DNA of 9,901 bases from Clostridia bacterium (GTDB lineage Bacteria; Bacillota; Clostridia; Clostridiales; Clostridiaceae), in contig RZYZ01000069.1 of NCBI GenBank assembly GCA_009930125.1, forward strand, positions 1 through 9,901, written 5' to 3'. The notes beneath the pieces are model-generated. The model was not told where the DNA came from. It saw only the letters and a program-made list of their open reading frames with translations, and ran no database searches. Shown here piece after piece: positions 6,138 to 9,901 of the stretch. The position numbers and the translations under genes were made by a program. The first letter of the stretch is position 1. Each line of letters begins with the position of its first letter.

Positions 6138-7889
6138 TTGAGTGATAATAAAATATATTCCATCAATGGTCCCGTTATTACGGTAAAAGATACCAGAGAT
6201 TTCGAAATGCTTGAAATGGTTTATGTAGGACACAATGAGCTGCTGGGAGAGGTCATCTCCATCAGCAAGGAGTATACTACAATTCAGGTATATGAGAGCA
6301 CAACGAGTCTGAAACCAGGGGAACCAGTGTTTACAACTGGTACACCCATCTCAGTGACACTGGGGCCTGGTATCATGAAGAACATCTTTGATGGAATCGA
6401 GAGACCCTTAAAAGACATTGCAATGAAATCTGGAGCGTTTATTGAACCAGGAAGCAATGTGGAAGCTCTGGATAATAAGAAAATGTGGGATGTCACACTT
6501 AAGGTGAAAGTGGGCGATCAGCTGCTGCCTGGCCAGATCTATGGTGTGGTTCCAGAAACGAGACTGATTGAACATAGGCTGATGGTGCCTCCAGCACTCT
6601 CAGGAACCGTAATCGAGGTTGCTGAAGATGGAAAGTACACCATAAACGACTGTGTCGTGAAGATCAAAGATGAGAATGATGTAACCCATGAACTCACGCT
6701 GATCCAGAAATGGCCGATCAAAACACCAAGACCCATCAAAAAAAGACTGCCGATCTCCATTCCTCTGATTACAGGACAGAGAGTCATTGACACGCTGTTT
6801 CCTATAGCAAAAGGTGGAACGGCTGCGATTCCAGGCGGTTTCGGAACTGGTAAAACCATGACCCAGCATCAGCTGGCAAAATGGTGTGATGCCGATATCA
6901 TCGTCTATGTGGGATGCGGTGAGCGTGGTAATGAGATGACCCAGGTTCTGGAAGAGTTCTCAGAACTTATAGATCCAAAGTCAAACAGACCGCTTCTGGA
7001 AAGAACGGTTCTGATTGCCAACACATCCAATATGCCGGTGGCTGCGAGAGAAGCCAGTATCTATACAGGCGTAACCCTTGCTGAATACTATAGAGACATG
7101 GGCTATCACGTTGCCATGATGGCGGACTCCACATCAAGATGGGCGGAAGCACTACGTGAAATCAGTGGTAGACTTGAAGAAATGCCTGCGGAAGAAGGTT
7201 TCCCTGCATATCTTCCCAGCCGAATTGCGCAGTTCTATGAGAGAGCAGGATATGTTGAGAATCTGAACTTTTCGGAAGGTTCTGTTTCCATCATCGGAGC
7301 TGTTTCTCCACAGGGAGCAGACTTTTCGGAGCCTGTAACACAGAATACCAAAAGATTTGTCCGATGCTTCTGGGCGCTGGATAAGCAGCTGGCTTATATC
7401 AGGCATTATTCCGCGATCAACTGGAACCAGTCCTACTCGGAATACATTGTGGATTTATCAAGATGGTACAACAAGAACATCAGTCCGAGATTCCTGGTAA
7501 ACAGAAAGGAAATTACTACACTACTGGCTGAGGAAAATAAGCTTATGGAAATCGTAAAGCTCATCGGTAGTGATGTACTTCCGGACGATCAGAAGCTTGT
7601 CATTGAAATTGCAAAAGTGATCAGAGTAGGATTCCTGCAGCAGAATGCATTCCATAAAGATGACACTTATGTGCCGCTGGAAAAGCAGATGAAGATGATG
7701 GATGTGATCCTCTACCTGAACAAGAAATCCAGAGAGTATCTGGTTTCAGGAAAATCACTGAACATGCTGCTCGGAACCGGTATATTCGAAAAGATAACCA
7801 GAATGAAATATGACGTGCCCAATGACGATATTGGAAAGCTTGATGATTATTTCCGTCTGATTGAGAATGCAATAGCCAAGGTATATTAA
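6138..7889 (+). CDS. ntpA: V-type ATPase catalytic subunit A
   Basis: Subunit A hydrolyses or makes ATP at its interface with B in the A3B3 head. I place the start at TTG 6138 (583 residues) because GAGGTGAT sits just before it and the product then opens MSDNKIYSINGPVITV, close to the usual G-K-I-x-x-V-x-GP beginning. An upstream ATG at 6120 would add six residues. Domains in order are the N-terminal beta barrel (1-70), the non-homologous bulge typical of V-type A subunits (about 100-185, including WDVTLKVKVGDQLLPGQ and PPALSGTV), the nucleotide-binding domain and a helical C-terminal domain. The P-loop GGFGTGKT is at 233-240 and the catalytic Glu262 in GCGERGNEM. MADSTSRWAEALREISGRL and SEPVTQNTKRFVRCFWALD follow as expected. 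The length agrees with E. hirae NtpA (593). It is followed after 19 bases by subunit B. Confidence 0.97.
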   Translation: MSDNKIYSINGPVITVKDTRDFEMLEMVYVGHNELLGEVISISKEYTTIQVYESTTSLKPGEPVFTTGTPISVTLGPGIMKNIFDGIERPLKDIAMKSGAFIEPGSNVEALDNKKMWDVTLKVKVGDQLLPGQIYGVVPETRLIEHRLMVPPALSGTVIEVAEDGKYTINDCVVKIKDENDVTHELTLIQKWPIKTPRPIKKRLPISIPLITGQRVIDTLFPIAKGGTAAIPGGFGTGKTMTQHQLAKWCDADIIVYVGCGERGNEMTQVLEEFSELIDPKSNRPLLERTVLIANTSNMPVAAREASIYTGVTLAEYYRDMGYHVAMMADSTSRWAEALREISGRLEEMPAEEGFPAYLPSRIAQFYERAGYVENLNFSEGSVSIIGAVSPQGADFSEPVTQNTKRFVRCFWALDKQLAYIRHYSAINWNQSYSEYIVDLSRWYNKNISPRFLVNRKEITTLLAEENKLMEIVKLIGSDVLPDDQKLVIEIAKVIRVGFLQQNAFHKDDTYVPLEKQMKMMDVILYLNKKSREYLVSGKSLNMLLGTGIFEKITRMKYDVPNDDIGKLDDYFRLIENAIAKVY

Positions 7890-7894
7890 ACTGA

Positions 7895-7901
7895 AAGGAG
7901 G
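7895..7901 (+). promoter_or_regulatory. Ribosome binding site of subunit B, with TTG start
   Basis: AAGGAGG lies seven bases before TTG 7909, which begins MSLQYLGLSEINGPLVIL, the normal opening of subunit B. No ATG or GTG with this spacing is in frame, so the TTG start is well supported. Confidence 0.8.
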
Positions 7902-7908
7902 AAATCAA

Positions 7909-9351
7909 TTGAGCCTTCAATATTTAGGACTAAGTGAAATAAACGGTCCATTGGTCATTCTCGACAATGTTGAGAATGTGGGATTTGAGGAAATGGTAGA
8001 AATCTCGATGGATGACGGCACGAACAAAATGGGACGTGTGGTCCAGATCGAGGGGAAGAGGGTAGTCGTACAGGTTTTTGAAGGTACGAACAGACTCTCA
8101 CTGAAAAACACAAAGACGAAATTTATTGGCAAACCTATGGAAATACCGCTTTCCAAGGAAGTGCTTGGAAGGATCTTCAACGGCTCCGGAAAACCCATAG
8201 ATGGGCTTGGCAAAGTATTCGCTGACAAAACAGCGGATATCAATGGACTGCCGCTGAATCCGGTATCCAGAGTTTATCCAAGAAACTACATCAATACCGG
8301 TATTTCGAGTATAGATGCACTGACAACTCTGATCAGAGGTCAGAAGCTTCCAATATTCTCCGGTTCAGGAATGCCTCATAATGAGCTTGCTGTACAGATT
8401 GTAAAACAGGCGAAGATTTCTGAGGGAGATGGAAAGAACTTTGCAGTTGTATTTGCTGCAATGGGTGTAAAGAACGACGTGGCAGATTACTTCAAGAGAT
8501 CTCTTGAAGAAGCTGGCGTAATGGAAAATGTTGTGATGTTCATCAATCTGTCAGATGACCCCATCATTGAGCGTACCATCGCTCCACGATGTGCATTGAC
8601 AGTGGCTGAATATCTTGCATACGAGCATGACATGCACATACTTGTAATTCTTACAGACATGACATCTTATTGTGAAGCTTTAAGAGAATTTTCAAGCAGT
8701 AAAGGTGAAATTCCAGGCAGAAAGGGATATCCAGGGTATTTATATTCTGATTTATCATCCTTATACGAAAGAGCCGGTATCATCGAGGGAGCAAAGGGTT
8801 CAGTAACCCAGATTCCGATCCTGACAATGCCAAATGACGATATTACGCATCCGATTCCGGACCTTACCGGGTATATCACAGAAGGACAGATCGTGCTTGA
8901 CAGAGAGCTTCATCAGATGGGTGTTTACCCGCCTGTAGGAATTCTGCCATCTCTTTCAAGACTTATGAAGGATGGAATCGGTGATGGATACACCAGAATC
9001 GACCATTCATCGGTGGCAAACCAGCTTTTCGCCTGTTATGCAAAAGTGCAGGATGCAAGAAGTCTTGCCTCTGTAATCGGCGAAGAGGAGTTAAGTGATG
9101 TAGACAAACAGTATATCGAGTTCGGTAAACTGTTCGAAGCTGAATTTCTTGCACAGGGAATGGAAAGCAATCGAGATGTCATAGAAACACTTGAACTGGG
9201 ATGGGATCTGCTGTCCATTCTTCCTAAACCGGAGCTTGACAGAATCGACTCGGAAATCCTTGAAAAATATCACAATCATGAACGAGCGTTCAAGCGATTT
9301 GATCTGACTGAAAGGACGATCATCAAAGAGCTCGCAACGGATGGTGAGTAA
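7909..9351 (+). CDS. ntpB: V-type ATPase regulatory/non-catalytic subunit B
   Basis: Subunit B alternates with A in the head and contributes to the catalytic site without hydrolysing ATP itself. The product has 480 residues, slightly longer than E. hirae NtpB (458). The beta barrel (1-75) is followed by GRIFNGSGKPIDG (88-100) and then a degenerate P-loop region, FSGSGMPHN (150-158), which lacks the GK[TS] ending, as in all B subunits. Further signatures are ILTDMTSYCEALREFSS (247-263), PGRKGYPGYLYSDLSSLYER (269-288) and THPIPDLTGYITEGQIVLDR (313-332). Arg351 in PSLSRLMKDG is the arginine finger expected to reach into the A-subunit site (Arg350 in E. hirae). The start is TTG with AAGGAGG before it. 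The stop lies two bases before the subunit D start, suggesting coupled translation. Confidence 0.97.
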   Translation: MSLQYLGLSEINGPLVILDNVENVGFEEMVEISMDDGTNKMGRVVQIEGKRVVVQVFEGTNRLSLKNTKTKFIGKPMEIPLSKEVLGRIFNGSGKPIDGLGKVFADKTADINGLPLNPVSRVYPRNYINTGISSIDALTTLIRGQKLPIFSGSGMPHNELAVQIVKQAKISEGDGKNFAVVFAAMGVKNDVADYFKRSLEEAGVMENVVMFINLSDDPIIERTIAPRCALTVAEYLAYEHDMHILVILTDMTSYCEALREFSSSKGEIPGRKGYPGYLYSDLSSLYERAGIIEGAKGSVTQIPILTMPNDDITHPIPDLTGYITEGQIVLDRELHQMGVYPPVGILPSLSRLMKDGIGDGYTRIDHSSVANQLFACYAKVQDARSLASVIGEEELSDVDKQYIEFGKLFEAEFLAQGMESNRDVIETLELGWDLLSILPKPELDRIDSEILEKYHNHERAFKRFDLTERTIIKELATDGE

Positions 9352-9353
9352 TT

Positions 9354-9901
9354 ATGGCAAATAAGCAAGTTTTTCCTACAAAGGGAAATCTGATGGCGAT
9401 CAAGAAGTCCAATGCGCTGGCGAAAGTCGGGTTTGACCTGATGGACAGAAAAAGAAACATACTCATAAGAGAAATCATGTCTAATCTGGATGACATCAAG
9501 AAACTGAGAGACGAGATTTCGGTCGTTTTCGGGAAAGCCTATCAGGCATTGCAGGAAGCGAACACCACACTGGGTATCATTTCAGATCTGACCAATATGG
9601 TTCCCATAGATGATGGGATTTCCATGACCTATCGCAGTGTCATGGGTGTGGAAATACCGAAAGTCATCTATGAGAACAAACCATTGAAACTGACCTATGG
9701 CATGGAACGAGCCAATACGAAATTCGACTATGCTTATCGTATGTTTCACGAGGTGAAGCACCTTACGGTTGTCTTGGCAGAAGTGGAGAACAGCGTGTAC
9801 AGACTGGCCAATGCCATCAGAAAATCACAGAAACGAGCCAATGCGCTCCAGAATATTGTGATTCCTGAGTTTGAAGAGAACATCAAATTTATTACAGAAG
9901 C
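9354..9901 (+). CDS. ntpD: V-type ATPase central shaft subunit D, 3' end cut by window edge
   Basis: Subunit D is the antiparallel coiled-coil axle that turns inside the A3B3 head, analogous to F-type gamma. The frame is open to the right edge, giving 182 residues of a protein usually 200-220 long, so little is missing. Family features are visible. The N-terminal helix begins with VFPTKGNLMAIKKS followed by LAKVGFDLMDRKRNILIREI. A short central section contains NMVPIDDGISMTYRSVMGVE. The C-terminal helix has VYRLANAIRKSQKRANALQN, then IVIPEFEENIKFI, matching the conserved Q/T-x-x-RANALE-x-x-x-IP pattern. The ATG at 9354 follows the subunit B stop by two bases. GGTGA (9343-9347), six bases upstream and inside the B gene, is a modest ribosome binding site, so translation probably depends on ribosomes finishing B. 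Confidence 0.95.
   Translation, partial: MANKQVFPTKGNLMAIKKSNALAKVGFDLMDRKRNILIREIMSNLDDIKKLRDEISVVFGKAYQALQEANTTLGIISDLTNMVPIDDGISMTYRSVMGVEIPKVIYENKPLKLTYGMERANTKFDYAYRMFHEVKHLTVVLAEVENSVYRLANAIRKSQKRANALQNIVIPEFEENIKFITE

Noticed and set aside
1..9901. tRNA or rRNA genes, CRISPR arrays, insertion sequences, or defence genes
   Set aside because: No cloverleaf-like segments, regular repeat-spacer pattern, terminal inverted repeats or transposase-like frames were seen. Coding sequence of known families fills all but the 1037-1360 gap and short spacers.

Overview
The window carries one recognisable system: a near-complete operon for a bacterial V/A-type (rotary) ATPase/ATP synthase, all on the + strand, preceded by the 3' part of an aldose 1-epimerase (galM) gene. 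Strong Shine-Dalgarno sequences (AAGGAGG, GAGGTGAT), TTG start codons, moderate-to-low GC by eye and an Enterococcus-like Ntp gene set all suggest a Firmicute (Bacillota), perhaps of the gut Clostridia or Erysipelotrichia type. The sequence alone does not allow a closer assignment.

Layout: (1) bases 2-1036, galM, open at the left edge and missing only a few N-terminal residues. (2) bases 1037-1360, an AT-rich intergenic leader with no gene. It holds two candidate sigma-A-type promoters, an imperfect dyad overlapping the nearer -35 box, repeated TGTGA/TCACA-like words, and no convincing terminator after galM. (3) bases 1361-9901, nine closely packed genes in the order G-C-I-K-F-E-A-B-D (subunit letters). 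The gaps are 2-39 bases, and most genes have a clear ribosome binding site. The last gene, subunit D, runs off the right edge.

How the genes work together: A and B form the A3B3 catalytic head, where A carries the intact P-loop and B supplies the arginine finger. D and F form the central rotor shaft. C is the socket joining the shaft to the membrane ring. K is the ion-carrying ring subunit. I is the stator membrane subunit with the essential arginine. E and G form the peripheral stalks. All nine core subunits of a bacterial V/A-ATPase are therefore present, and no extra accessory gene lies between them. Whether the enzyme pumps or makes ATP cannot be read from the sequence.

Two start codons are moved inward from the longest reading frame on ribosome-binding-site evidence: subunit E to ATG 5499 and subunit A to TTG 6138. 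I found no undescribed system here. The points most worth a second look are the ring subunit K, which has a single c-type hairpin behind an unrelated two-helix N-terminal extension and lacks the Na+-liganding Gln; the gene order, which differs from the Enterococcus hirae operon; and the leader region.
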